Origin: JADZAI01 sp046348585
GTDB lineage: Bacteria; Pseudomonadota; Alphaproteobacteria; Micropepsales; Micropepsaceae
NCBI GenBank assembly: GCA_046348585.1
Contig: JAXMDZ010000014.1
Coordinates: 1-64,000 of the forward strand
Reading direction: 5' to 3'
Length of the DNA: 64,000 nt
Part shown: positions 38,525-48,979 of the stretch, piece by piece
Layout of the letters: the number at the start of each line of letters is the position of its first letter
Position numbering within the stretch: position 1 is the first letter of the stretch
Translations under genes and position numbers: made by a program
The notes under the pieces: generated by a model
The model's input: the letters and a program-made list of their open reading frames with translations, nothing else
Told to the model about the DNA's origin: nothing
The model's database searches: none

Positions 38525-39286
38525 TCAGTCGAGGAACTGCTCGGTCAGGATGCGCTCGTTCAGATTGCGTCCCAGATCGAACATCATCGTCAGGGCGATC
38601 GAGCGGTCCTCGGCGATATCGACCTGCACGACGTCGCGCACCTCGACATGGTCGGCGACCGCGCTGACCGGGCGCTTGGCCGATTCCAGTACCTCGAAGC
38701 GGACCTGCGCCTTGTGCGGCAGCAGCGCGCCGCGCCAGCGGCGCGGCCGGAAGGCGCTGATCGGGGTCAGCGCCAGAAGCGCGGAATCGATCGGCAGGAT
38801 CGGTCCGTGGGCGGAGAGATTATAGGCGGTGCTCCCCGCAGGGGTGGAGACCAGCACGCCGTCGCAGATCAGTTCGTCCATGCGCGCCTGACCGTCGATC
38901 CAGATGCGGATCTTCGCCGCCTGCCGCGTCTGGCGCAGCAGCGAGACCTCGTTGATGGCGATGGCGCTGTGGCGCGCCCCGTCGGCCGAGGTCGCCCGCA
39001 TCCGCAAGGGATGGATCACCGCCCGCTCGGCGGTCTCCAGCCGCTCGGCGAGGCCTTCGGGACGATACTCGTTCATCAGGAAGCCGACCGATCCCAGATT
39101 CATGCCGTAGATCGGCCGCCGCGTGCCGATATGGCGGTGCATGGTCTCCAGCATGAAGCCGTCGCCGCCCAGCGCGACGATGACGTCGGCCTCGTTGTCC
39201 GGCGTGTCGCCATAGAGGCTGCGCAGCGTGGCGAGGGCCGCCTGGGCGTCCGGCGACGGGCTGGCGGCGAAGGCGATGCGGGTCAT
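38525..39286 (-). CDS. nadK: NAD kinase
   Basis: 253 residues. The phosphate-donor motif GGDG (40-43), NLGSVGFLMNEY, AINEVSLLR and DGVLVSTPAGSTAYNLSAHG are all in place. It makes NADP from NAD and ATP or polyphosphate. It lies 3 bp after moaA on the same strand and converges on the Nudix gene. Confidence 0.95.
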   Translation of the reverse strand: MTRIAFAASPSPDAQAALATLRSLYGDTPDNEADVIVALGGDGFMLETMHRHIGTRRPIYGMNLGSVGFLMNEYRPEGLAERLETAERAVIHPLRMRATSADGARHSAIAINEVSLLRQTRQAAKIRIWIDGQARMDELICDGVLVSTPAGSTAYNLSAHGPILPIDSALLALTPISAFRPRRWRGALLPHKAQVRFEVLESAKRPVSAVADHVEVRDVVQVDIAEDRSIALTMMFDLGRNLNERILTEQFLD

Positions 39287-39289
39287 CGT

Positions 39290-40273
39290 TCAGCCGCCCG
39301 TCAGCGACATCGGGCGGCTCACGGCGGGGGCGCGGCGGCGGTCGATCACGAAGTCATGTCCTTTCGGCTTGCGCCCGATCGCCCGGTCGATGGCGTCCGA
39401 CAGCAGCGCGTCGTCCGGCGAGGCGCGCAGCGGCCGGCGCAGATCGGCCTCGTCGTCGCGCCCGAGGCACATATAGAGCGTGCCGGTGCAGGTCAGCCGC
39501 ACCCGGTTGCAGCTTTCGCAGAAATTATGGGTCATCGGCGTGATGAAGCCGAGCCGCCCGCCGGTCTCGGCGACATGGACATAGCGCGCCGGACCGGCCG
39601 TGCGGTCGGGCAGATCGGTCAGCGTCCAACGCCGCTCAAGACCGGCGCGCACTTCGTCGAGCGGCAGATAGCTTTCGACGCGCCCCGGAACGTCGCCCAC
39701 CGGCATCGTCTCGATGAGCGTCAGACCCATGCCTCGCCCGTGCGCCCATTCGATCAGGTGGGGGAGTTCGGGGGCGTTGGCGTCGCGCAGGGCGACGGTG
39801 TTGATCTTGACCTTGAGGCCGGCGGCGAGCGCCGCCTCTATGCCATCCAGCACCTGCTGTAGGCGGCCCCAGCGGGTGATGCGGGCGAAAAGCGCCTCGT
39901 CCAGCGTGTCGAGCGAGACGTTGATCCGCCTGACGCCGGCCGCCGCCAGCGCCCCGGCATGGCGGGCGAGCTGGCTGCCATTGGTGGTCATCGTCAGTTC
40001 ATCGAGCGCGCCGGTCTTCAGGTGACGGCCCAGACGCTCGATCAGCCACATCACGTTCTTGCGGACCAGCGGTTCGCCGCCGGTCAGGCGCAGCTTGCGC
40101 ACGCCCTTGGCGATGAAGACCGAACAGAGCCGGTCCAGCTCCTCCAGCGTCAGCAGGTCGGCCTTGGGCAGGAAGGTCGTGTCTTCCGCCATGCAATAGG
40201 TGCAGCGGAAATCGCAGCGATCGGTCACGCTGACGCGCAGATAGGTGATGTCGCGGCCGAACGGGTCGATCAT
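39290..40273 (-). CDS. moaA: GTP 3',8-cyclase (molybdenum cofactor biosynthesis)
   Basis: 327 residues. N-terminal radical-SAM cluster Cys20-x3-Cys24-x2-Cys27 (DRCDFRCTYC); C-terminal cluster C-x2-C-x13-C (FCESCNRVRLTCTGTLYMC). It ends in the GG tail (TGG) needed for activity. It starts molybdopterin synthesis, a cofactor that the hydroxylase at 43069-45399 would need. No other moa genes are beside it. Confidence 0.95.
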   Translation of the reverse strand: MIDPFGRDITYLRVSVTDRCDFRCTYCMAEDTTFLPKADLLTLEELDRLCSVFIAKGVRKLRLTGGEPLVRKNVMWLIERLGRHLKTGALDELTMTTNGSQLARHAGALAAAGVRRINVSLDTLDEALFARITRWGRLQQVLDGIEAALAAGLKVKINTVALRDANAPELPHLIEWAHGRGMGLTLIETMPVGDVPGRVESYLPLDEVRAGLERRWTLTDLPDRTAGPARYVHVAETGGRLGFITPMTHNFCESCNRVRLTCTGTLYMCLGRDDEADLRRPLRASPDDALLSDAIDRAIGRKPKGHDFVIDRRRAPAVSRPMSLTGG

Positions 40274-40311
40274 GGCCCCTTATAGCAGAGCGGGGAGGCC
40301 CCGGAAGGCGC

Positions 40312-41385
40312 TCAGGCGGCCCGGCGGACGATGGTCTGGCGGGCGTCTTCGCGGGAGATCGAGGTGAACACCCCGTCGGCCTTCTGGCGGTCCTGCTGGC
40401 TGAGGATGCCCGAGCGGCCGCGCAGCGTTTCGGCCTGCGAGAACAGCGTGGCGAAGACCGATTTGTCGATGCCGATGGCCTGGCAGACGAGGGCGAGGGC
40501 GGTCGCCTCGCCGGTCTTCAGAAGACGCATGATCGCCTCCACCGGCACGCCGATCAGCTTGGCGGCGGCGTGCTCGAAGACGTCGAGCTGGCCCTGCGAC
40601 AACGCCTTGACGGCGAAGCCGGGCTTGAGCTGCCCGGCGGCGTGCAGCTTGGAGACGAGGCGCTCGGGGCCGCTGGCATGGGTGAGGCGCGCATGGGCCT
40701 CGGCGGTCGCCATCGCGATGTCCTTGCGGATCGCGGCGGGGTCGATCTGGAAGCGCTTGGTGATGAAGCCGTGCAGCGCCTCGGAGACGAAGCCGCACAT
40801 GCGCTCGGCGAGATCGGGCTGGAGTTCGGGGCGGGCGAGCACGCCCTCCTGCAATTCCACATGCTCGCGCGACCGCTCGGCGAGGCGCTCCATCGTCTCG
40901 TCGGCGATCCGGGCGCGCTGGTTGCGCACCAGGGCGAGCAGCACCTCGGGGGCCGAACTTTCGGCCAGCGAGGCGGCGAGGCGCGGCGTCACGTCCGGCC
41001 GCTCGGCGATGACTTTCTGGTGCAGATGCGAGGCCGCGTTCACGACGTCGATCAGCTCGTCCTCGCTGAGCAGCGTGGAGCGTTCGAGCACCGACTGCGC
41101 GACCTCGATGCGGTCGTTGGCGAGCAGCAGGATCAGATCGTGCGGGGCGTCGTCGATTTCGGCGATGCGTTCGGCGAGCGCGTGGCGGACCTCCATTTCC
41201 ACCTGGCGCGTGAGCTGGCGCATGATGGCGTTGAGGAGGTCGCGTTCAGAGGTGCTGAAGCCCCCCGAACGGGTTTCCATCAGCGTGGCGATGGAGAGGT
41301 AGAGTTGCGACCGGCTGTCCGCGGAACCCGAATGGGCCAACGATACCAGTCTGCTGATCTCGGGATCAATTCCGCCCGCCGACAC
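40312..41385 (-). CDS. DUF2336 helical-repeat protein
   Basis: 357 residues, nearly all helical, with HEAT-like repeats (DAPHDLILLLANDRIEVAQSVLERSTLLSEDELIDVV; ADETMERLAERS). The family is common in Alphaproteobacteria and has no firm function. The repeats suggest protein-protein binding. It is upstream of moaA by 38 bp and might share transcription. Confidence 0.87.
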   Translation of the reverse strand: MSAGGIDPEISRLVSLAHSGSADSRSQLYLSIATLMETRSGGFSTSERDLLNAIMRQLTRQVEMEVRHALAERIAEIDDAPHDLILLLANDRIEVAQSVLERSTLLSEDELIDVVNAASHLHQKVIAERPDVTPRLAASLAESSAPEVLLALVRNQRARIADETMERLAERSREHVELQEGVLARPELQPDLAERMCGFVSEALHGFITKRFQIDPAAIRKDIAMATAEAHARLTHASGPERLVSKLHAAGQLKPGFAVKALSQGQLDVFEHAAAKLIGVPVEAIMRLLKTGEATALALVCQAIGIDKSVFATLFSQAETLRGRSGILSQQDRQKADGVFTSISREDARQTIVRRAA

Positions 41386-41467
41386 GTCGCTTACCCTAAC
41401 TGCGGTTGGAAATGTGCCGCATTCGGCCTTAAATCCCGGTTAAATCGTGCCGGGGGCGTCAACATAA

Positions 41468-42982
<1,515 letters not shown>

Positions 42983-43068
42983 CGCCGCCCCGAGGCGCGG
43001 CTTGCGCGCCCGGCCCCGCCTCCTACATTGAAGATGCTCCGCACCGCTTCGACCCAAAGGGTATCGCC

Positions 43069-45399
43069 ATGAAATTCGGCATGGGCCAGTCCGTTCGCCG
43101 CACCGAGGACCTCCGTCTGGTCACCGGCCACGGCAGCTATACCGACGATGTCGAACTGCCCGGTCAGGCCTATGCCTTTCTGGTGCGCAGCCCCTACGCC
43201 CATGCGCGGCTGGGAACGGTCGACGTGTCGGCGGCGCGCGAGGCCCCCGGCGTGCTCGCCGCCTTCACCTTCGAGGACATCGAGGCGATGGGGGCGGGAC
43301 GGCTGACCTGCCTCGCGCCGCTCAAGGGCCGCGACGGCGAACCGTTCAGGGGCTCGGAGCAGCCCTTCCTCGCGCACGGCAAGGTGCGCTTCGTCGGCGA
43401 GGCGGTGGCGATGATCGTCGCCGAGACCTATGCCCAAGCGAAGGACGCGGGCGATCTCGTCGTCGTCGATTACGATCCGCTGGATGCGGTCGGCACGCTG
43501 GAGGCGGTCGAGCAGGGCGCGGGCATCACGATCTGGGACTGCGCGCCCGACAATCTCTGCCTCGACTGGGCGGGCGGCGACGAGGCGGCGGTCGATGCGG
43601 CCTTCGCGGCGGCGGCGCATACCGCCTCGATCGACCTGGTGCAGAACCGCATCGTCTGCAACGCGATGGAGCCGCGCGCCGCCAACGGCGCCTACGACCC
43701 CGCGCAAGACCTTTACACGCTGCGGACCTCGACCCAGGGCGTCGCCGGGGCGCGCGACCGCGTCGCGCTGTTCCTCAAGCACCCCAAGGAAAAGGTCCAC
43801 GTCATCACCGAGGATGTCGGCGGCGGCTTCGGGATGAAGAACTTCATCTATCCCGAGCAATTGCTGGTGCTGCTGGCGGCGAAGGCGACCGGGCGTCCGG
43901 TCAAGTGGACCGGCGAGCGCAGCGAGGGCTTCCAGGCGGACGCCGACGGCCGCGACATGCGCACCCGCGCCGAAGCCGCGCTCGACGCCGACGGCAGGTT
44001 GCTGGCGGTGCGCATCACCGGCTCGGGCAATATGGGCGGCTATCTCTCGCAGTTCGCGGTCTTCATCCCGACGCTGGCGGGCGGGCGGATCTTCGGCGGC
44101 GTCTACCGGGTCCCCGCGCTCTTCGCCAACATCAAGTGCTGGTACACGAACACTGGGCCTATCGACGCCTATCGCGGGGCCGGGCGGCCGGAAGCCGCCT
44201 ATCTGATGGAGCGGCTGATGGACCGCTGCGCGGCGGCGGCCGGGCTCGATCCGGTCGAGATCCGGCGGCGCAATCTGCTGGAGCCCGGCGATCTGCCGCG
44301 GAGCAACTGGGCCGGGATCGCGTTCGATTCCGGTCTCTTCCACCGCAATCTCGAACTGGCGCTGGAGAAGGCCGACTACGCGAGTTTCGAGGCGCGGCGC
44401 GCGGCGGCGGCGGCCAAGGGCAAGCTGCGCGGCTTCGGCGTCGCCTATTACGTCGAGATCACGGCGGGCGGCGGCAAGGAACCGGCGGTCATCCGCTTCA
44501 ACGACAATGGCGGCGTCGATGTCTATCTCGGCACGCAGTCGAACGGGCAGGGGCACGAGACGAGCTTCGCGCAGATCGTCGCCGAACGGCTGGGCGTGCC
44601 GTTCGAATCCGTCACCGTCCGCCAGGGCGACAGCTTCCGCGACATCGACGGCGGCGGCACCGGCGGCTCGCGCTCGCTGCACATGTCGGGCGGGGCGATC
44701 CTGTCGGCCTCCGACGAGGTGATCGCCAAGGGCAAGCTCGCCGCCAGCCATGTGCTGGAGGCCGCGCCCGCCGACATCGAGTTCGCCGTGGTCGAAGGCA
44801 AGGGCGGCCAGTTCGCCATCGCCGGCACCGACCGCACGGTTTCCATCGGCGAAGTCGCCCAGGCGGCGAAGCGCCAGCCCATCGAAGGGCTGGAGGACGG
44901 CATCGACGCCACCTCGACCTATCAGTCGACCAACTCGACCTTTCCCAATGGCGCGCATCTGTGCGAGGTGGAGATCGACCCCGAAACCGGCGTCACGCGG
45001 ATCGAGCGCTACACCGTGGTCGACGATTTCGGCCGCGTCATCAATCCGATGATCGTCGCCGGACAGGTGCATGGCGGCATCGTCCAGGGCATCGGCCAGG
45101 CGCTGATCGAGAACTGCGTCTATGACGCCGAGAGCGGGCAGCTTCTGACCGGCTCGTTCATGGACTACGGCATGCCGCGCGCCGACGACGTGCCCAATTT
45201 CGACCTGACCTTCTGCGAGGACGCGCCCAGCCCCTCCAACCCGCTGGGCGTCAAGGGCTGCGGCGAGGCCGGCACGGTCGGCGCGCTGGCCGCCGTGATG
45301 AACGCGGTCGCCGACGCGGTGAAGGTGCGCGGGATCGACCATATCGACATGCCGGCCACGCCCCTGCGGGTGTGGGAGGCGCTCCAGTCGGCGGCCTAG
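43069..45399 (+). CDS. Xanthine dehydrogenase-family molybdopterin-binding large subunit, solitary
   Basis: 776 residues. The N-terminal Ald_Xan_dh_C region begins GMGQSVRRTEDLRLVTGHGSYTDD. The loop AYRGAGR matches the form-II CoxL-like signature rather than the AYXCSFR of true CO dehydrogenase. The catalytic glutamate is in GVKGCGEAGTVG. The usual FAD (medium) and 2Fe-2S (small) subunits are absent on both sides, so they are encoded elsewhere or the subunit works with a remote partner. Oxidation of an aldehyde or heterocycle is the likely chemistry. Confidence 0.9.
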   Translation: MKFGMGQSVRRTEDLRLVTGHGSYTDDVELPGQAYAFLVRSPYAHARLGTVDVSAAREAPGVLAAFTFEDIEAMGAGRLTCLAPLKGRDGEPFRGSEQPFLAHGKVRFVGEAVAMIVAETYAQAKDAGDLVVVDYDPLDAVGTLEAVEQGAGITIWDCAPDNLCLDWAGGDEAAVDAAFAAAAHTASIDLVQNRIVCNAMEPRAANGAYDPAQDLYTLRTSTQGVAGARDRVALFLKHPKEKVHVITEDVGGGFGMKNFIYPEQLLVLLAAKATGRPVKWTGERSEGFQADADGRDMRTRAEAALDADGRLLAVRITGSGNMGGYLSQFAVFIPTLAGGRIFGGVYRVPALFANIKCWYTNTGPIDAYRGAGRPEAAYLMERLMDRCAAAAGLDPVEIRRRNLLEPGDLPRSNWAGIAFDSGLFHRNLELALEKADYASFEARRAAAAAKGKLRGFGVAYYVEITAGGGKEPAVIRFNDNGGVDVYLGTQSNGQGHETSFAQIVAERLGVPFESVTVRQGDSFRDIDGGGTGGSRSLHMSGGAILSASDEVIAKGKLAASHVLEAAPADIEFAVVEGKGGQFAIAGTDRTVSIGEVAQAAKRQPIEGLEDGIDATSTYQSTNSTFPNGAHLCEVEIDPETGVTRIERYTVVDDFGRVINPMIVAGQVHGGIVQGIGQALIENCVYDAESGQLLTGSFMDYGMPRADDVPNFDLTFCEDAPSPSNPLGVKGCGEAGTVGALAAVMNAVADAVKVRGIDHIDMPATPLRVWEALQSAA

Positions 45400-45413
45400 C
45401 GGGGAGGCGGATC

Positions 45414-45785
45414 ATGCGCTTGGGGTTCATTCTGGCCGGGGCGCTGGCGGCGCTGACGGCCTGCGCCTCGCCGCCGCCACCGGTGGAGACGGCGGGACCG
45501 GCGATGGCCGAGCCCACGGACGCGGCGAGCTGCAAGGCGGCGGGTGGCGACTGGCACCCGGTCGGCTTGCTGCAGGCGGAGGCCTGCGAGATCCCCTATC
45601 CCGACGCCGGCAAGGTCTGCACCGACAACGACCAGTGCGCCGGCCAGTGCTGGGCCGAGGGCGTCTCGCCCTTCGAAGAGGCGGGGCAGAAGGGCACCGG
45701 CCGCTGCCAGCCGACCAACATGCCGTTCGGCTGCCATTCCGACCTCGTCGGCGGCATCGTCCAGCCCGGTCTCTGCGTCGATTGA
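45414..45785 (+). CDS. Cysteine-rich lipoprotein of unknown function
   Basis: 123 residues with a lipobox (LTAC, Cys17). The mature part has eight more cysteines (ASCKAAGG, EACEIP, KVCTDNDQCAGQCWAEG, GRCQP, FGCHSD, GLCVD) that suggest a disulfide-stabilised fold. GGGGAGG precedes the ATG by about 7 bases. It is 14 bp after the molybdopterin subunit and may be cotranscribed with it. No family is recognised. Confidence 0.82.
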   Translation: MRLGFILAGALAALTACASPPPPVETAGPAMAEPTDAASCKAAGGDWHPVGLLQAEACEIPYPDAGKVCTDNDQCAGQCWAEGVSPFEEAGQKGTGRCQPTNMPFGCHSDLVGGIVQPGLCVD

Positions 45786-45828
45786 ACCCGGCCGGGCCCG
45801 CCGGACTGGATTGACTCCGGCCGCCGCC

Positions 45829-45843
45829 CTGACAGTCTGTCAG
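45829..45843. promoter_or_regulatory. Perfect palindrome at the TetR start, candidate autoregulatory site
   Basis: CTGACAG, T, CTGTCAG (7-bp arms, single central base) ends 2 bp before the TetR start codon. GACTGTC (45848-45854), the reverse complement of GACAGTC at 45831-45837, follows. Binding here would block transcription or translation initiation. Confidence 0.55.
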
Positions 45844-45845
45844 CA

Positions 45846-46460
45846 ATGACTGTCGTACCCCTCATCCAGGCGGACGGCGCACCCCGCGCCCGCCGCTCCC
45901 AGGACTCGCGCGCCCGCCTGCTGGCGGCGGCCCGCAAGCTCTTCGTCGAACGCGGCTATCACGCGACCCGCCCGCAGGACATTTCCCGCGAGGCCGGGCT
46001 CGGTCATGGCACGTTCTATCTGCATTTCGCCGACAAGCGGGCCTGCTTCCTCGCCTTCAGCGAGGAGGCGCAGGCGGAGCTGGAAGCCTACACCCAGCCC
46101 CGCCTGAAAGAGGCCGAGGACGTCGAGGGCGCGGTGCGCGGTTCGCTGGAGGCGATCTTCGAGTATTCGCACGCCCAGCCCGGCGTGCTCGTCGCCGCGA
46201 TGGCCGACGCCGCCGTCATCGCCGCCGGGGACGCCCGCACCGACACGCTGGTCGATCGCTGGGCCTCGCACTGGGCGGCGCTGCTGCGCAAGCCCGCCGA
46301 CGAAGGCGGGCAGGCGCTGGACGCGGCCGACGCCGGCCTCGTCGGCGCGGCCATCGTCGGCATCATCCACGAGGGCGCCGCCTACGCCCATCGCCACGGC
46401 AAGCCGCCCGAGGCGACCATCGATCTGCTGACGCGCCTGATCCTCAAGGCGCTCACCTAG
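45846..46460 (+). CDS. TetR/AcrR-family transcriptional regulator
   Basis: 204 residues. HTH: RARLLAAARKLFVERGYHATRPQDISREAGLGHGTFYLHFADKRACFLAF. The C-terminal domain is helical with no recognised ligand class. A perfect palindrome abuts its start codon, so self-repression is likely. The SDR gene 60 bp downstream on the same strand is the probable second target. Confidence 0.9.
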   Translation: MTVVPLIQADGAPRARRSQDSRARLLAAARKLFVERGYHATRPQDISREAGLGHGTFYLHFADKRACFLAFSEEAQAELEAYTQPRLKEAEDVEGAVRGSLEAIFEYSHAQPGVLVAAMADAAVIAAGDARTDTLVDRWASHWAALLRKPADEGGQALDAADAGLVGAAIVGIIHEGAAYAHRHGKPPEATIDLLTRLILKALT

Positions 46461-46520
46461 CGGGCGCGCGCGCCGCGCCACACGATCACCTCAACGAAAA
46501 AACGGAAACGCAGGACGGAT

Positions 46521-47423
46521 ATGGCACTCGATCTGAAGAACAAGGTCGCCTTCATCACGGGCGGCGCGTCGGGCCTCGGCCTGTCGATGGCGCGGGCCTT
46601 CGGCAAGGAGGGCATGAAGGTCATGCTCGCCGACATCGACGAAAAGACGCTGGCGAGCGCGAAGGCGGATCTGGAAGCCCGCCAGGTGGTGTGCTCCACC
46701 GTCGTCTGCGACGTGACCGACCGCGCCTCGGTGAAGAGCGGGGCGCTCCAGACCATCGCCGATTTCGGCAAGGTCCATGTCGTCTGCAACAATGCCGGCG
46801 TCGCGGTCGGCGGTCCGATCGGCACCGTGCGCGACCGCGACTGGGACTGGATCATCGACGTCAACCTGAAGGGCGTCGTCTACGGCACCGAGACCTTCAC
46901 GCCGCTGATCAGGAGCCACGGCGAGGGCGGGCATTTCGTCAACACCGCCTCGATGGCCGGGATGATCAGCCCGCCCAACATGGAGCCCTATTGCGCGACC
47001 AAGTTCGCGGTCGTCGCGATGAGCGAGGGCTGGGCGGCGCAGCTCGCCCCCATGGGGATCGGCGTCTCGGTGCTCTGCCCCGGCTTCGTGCGCACGCTCA
47101 TCCACGAAAGCTGGCGCAACAAGCAGCAGAAATACGGCGGCCCCAACGAGACCGACGCCGGGGTCGGCGAGACCCGCGAGCAGGCGGCGGCGAACGTGCT
47201 CGGCGGCATCGACCCCGACATCGTCGGCGCGCGCGTCGTGGAAGGCATCAAGGGCAACGAGATGCACATCTTCACCCACCGCGAGATGCGGGCCTTCGTG
47301 GAGATGCGCTTCCAGTCGATCCTCGCCGGCTTCGACCGCGCCGACGCCAGCCCGGCGCTCAGCGTGCTGCCGAAGGCCGATCCCGTGACCATGCTCCAGG
47401 GCATTCTACCGCCTTCCAATTGA
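46521..47423 (+). CDS. Short-chain dehydrogenase/reductase
   Basis: 300 residues, classical SDR. Cofactor motif TGGASGLG, NNAG, and catalytic YCATK with Ser in NTASMAG. Asp after the second strand (LADIDE) favours NAD(H). About 50 extra C-terminal residues follow the core. Its substrate is unknown. It lies after a TetR gene. Confidence 0.9.
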   Translation: MALDLKNKVAFITGGASGLGLSMARAFGKEGMKVMLADIDEKTLASAKADLEARQVVCSTVVCDVTDRASVKSGALQTIADFGKVHVVCNNAGVAVGGPIGTVRDRDWDWIIDVNLKGVVYGTETFTPLIRSHGEGGHFVNTASMAGMISPPNMEPYCATKFAVVAMSEGWAAQLAPMGIGVSVLCPGFVRTLIHESWRNKQQKYGGPNETDAGVGETREQAAANVLGGIDPDIVGARVVEGIKGNEMHIFTHREMRAFVEMRFQSILAGFDRADASPALSVLPKADPVTMLQGILPPSN

Positions 47424-47466
47424 GGAAGGCGCGTCCCGCCACCCGGGCGCGTGGGTCGCATTGCCG

Positions 47467-47490
47467 CGCGTCGGACAATTGTCCGACGCG
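47467..47490. repeat. 24-bp perfect palindrome between SDR and glycosyltransferase genes
   Basis: The half-site CGCGTCGGACAA (47467-47478) is followed by its exact reverse complement (47479-47490). There is no T-run after it. It may terminate the SDR transcript or be an operator for the glycosyltransferase genes. Confidence 0.6.
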
Positions 47491-47557
47491 GGGGAACGCG
47501 CCCTAATCCTTGGCTGCGGCGACCGGCGCAGAAACGGCGCCGCATGCGGGGCGGGGC

Positions 47558-48979
47558 ATGTTTCTTTCGAACTGGCGGACGGCGGCGCCGTCCGCTCGCC
47601 GGCAACCATCGGCGCTCGCCCGGGAGAACTGGGCGCGGCGGCGGGTGACGCCCGGCCAGGGTCTGGTCCTTGCCGCGCTCGCGCTCGCGCTCGCCGCCGC
47701 GCTGATCCTTGCGCCCCGCACGGCGATTGAAGCCACGGTCGCCGCGCTCGTCGTCCTCAGCGTGCTGCACACCGCCTTGCGCGCGCTGGCCTTCGCGGTC
47801 GGGCTGTGGCCGCACGCGACGCCGAAGCCGGTCGCGGACGGCGACCTGCCCAGTTACTCGATCATCGTGCCGCTCTATGGCGAAGCGAACATGGCCGATC
47901 ATCTGATCGCGGCGCTTCAGGCGCTCGACTATCCGCGCGACCGGCTGGAGGCGATCCTCGCCGTCGAGCACGACGACGAGGCGACGCAGCGGGCCTTCGC
48001 CGCGATCGTGCTGCCGGACTGGATGCGGGTCGTCGTCGTTCTGCCGGGCGCGCCGCGCACCAAGCCGCGCGCCTGCCAATATGCGCTCGCCCAGGCGCGC
48101 GGCGAGCACGTCGTCGTCTATGACGCCGAGGACGCGCCCGATCCCGGCCAGCTCCGCGCCGCGGCGGCGGCCTTCGCCCATCACGGTCCGGCGACGGTCT
48201 GCCTTCAGGCGAGCCTGGTGCCCGACAATCGCCGCGAGAACTGGCTGACCGCGATGTTCGCGCTCGACTACTGCCAGTGGTTCGACGGCATGCTGACCGG
48301 CTTCGAACGGCTCGGCCTGCCTGTGCCGCTCGGCGGCAGTTCCAACCATTTCCGCACCGACGCCCTGCGCGCCGCGGGCGGCTGGGACCCCTGGAACGTG
48401 ACCGAGGACGCCGATCTCGGCCTTCGCCTCTGGCGTCTCGGCCATGGCGTGCGCACGCTCGCCTCGACCACCTTCGAGGAAGCGCCGCTCGGTCTCGACG
48501 CCTGGCTGCCGCAGCGCACGCGCTGGTCGCGCGGCTATCTCCAGACCTTTCTGGTCCACGCCCGCGCGCCCTCGACCCTCGGCCTGCCGGGGCTCGGGCT
48601 TGCCGGCTGGGCCTTCCTTGCCGTGTTCGTCGGCGGCTCCATCGTTTTCTCGCTGGTCAACCCGCTGTTCTGGGCCTTGGCGAGCTACACGCTGCTGACC
48701 GGATCGGGCGCGATGGAGTGGGCCTTCGGACCGGCCGTCGCGCCGCTCGCCTGGACGAGCCTCGTCTTCGGCAACGCCCTCGCCATGGTTCTGACGGCGC
48801 TGGGGCCGCTGAAGCGCGGCTGGTGGGAGCTTTCGCCGCTGGCGCTGACCAGCCCCGTCTATTGGGCGCTGGTATCGGCGGCGAGCTATCGCGCGCTCCA
48901 GGTCTTCGCCGTCCAGCCCCATCGCTGGGAGAAGACCGCGCACGGCCTCGCCCGCGACCGGCGCGGAGGGCCGCCATGA
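47558..48979 (+). CDS. Membrane glycosyltransferase family 2, XagB-like
   Basis: 473 residues. Membrane helices lie near the N-terminus (LVLAALALALAAALILAP; VAALVVLSVLHTALRALAF) and C-terminus, with a GT2 domain between: IIVPLYGEAN, YDAEDAPDPGQ (DxD), TEDADLG and QRTRWSRG (Q-x-x-R-W). Such processive enzymes polymerise and extrude polysaccharide. ATG 47558 is chosen; a TTG at 47510 would add 16 residues. It overlaps the next gene by 4 bp, an outer-membrane-like protein, as in xag-type loci. Confidence 0.88.
   Translation: MFLSNWRTAAPSARRQPSALARENWARRRVTPGQGLVLAALALALAAALILAPRTAIEATVAALVVLSVLHTALRALAFAVGLWPHATPKPVADGDLPSYSIIVPLYGEANMADHLIAALQALDYPRDRLEAILAVEHDDEATQRAFAAIVLPDWMRVVVVLPGAPRTKPRACQYALAQARGEHVVVYDAEDAPDPGQLRAAAAAFAHHGPATVCLQASLVPDNRRENWLTAMFALDYCQWFDGMLTGFERLGLPVPLGGSSNHFRTDALRAAGGWDPWNVTEDADLGLRLWRLGHGVRTLASTTFEEAPLGLDAWLPQRTRWSRGYLQTFLVHARAPSTLGLPGLGLAGWAFLAVFVGGSIVFSLVNPLFWALASYTLLTGSGAMEWAFGPAVAPLAWTSLVFGNALAMVLTALGPLKRGWWELSPLALTSPVYWALVSAASYRALQVFAVQPHRWEKTAHGLARDRRGGPP

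Noticed and set aside
43069..45399. Carbon monoxide dehydrogenase large subunit
   Set aside because: The loop is AYRGAGR, not the AYXCSFR of true CoxL, and no coxM or coxS is adjacent.
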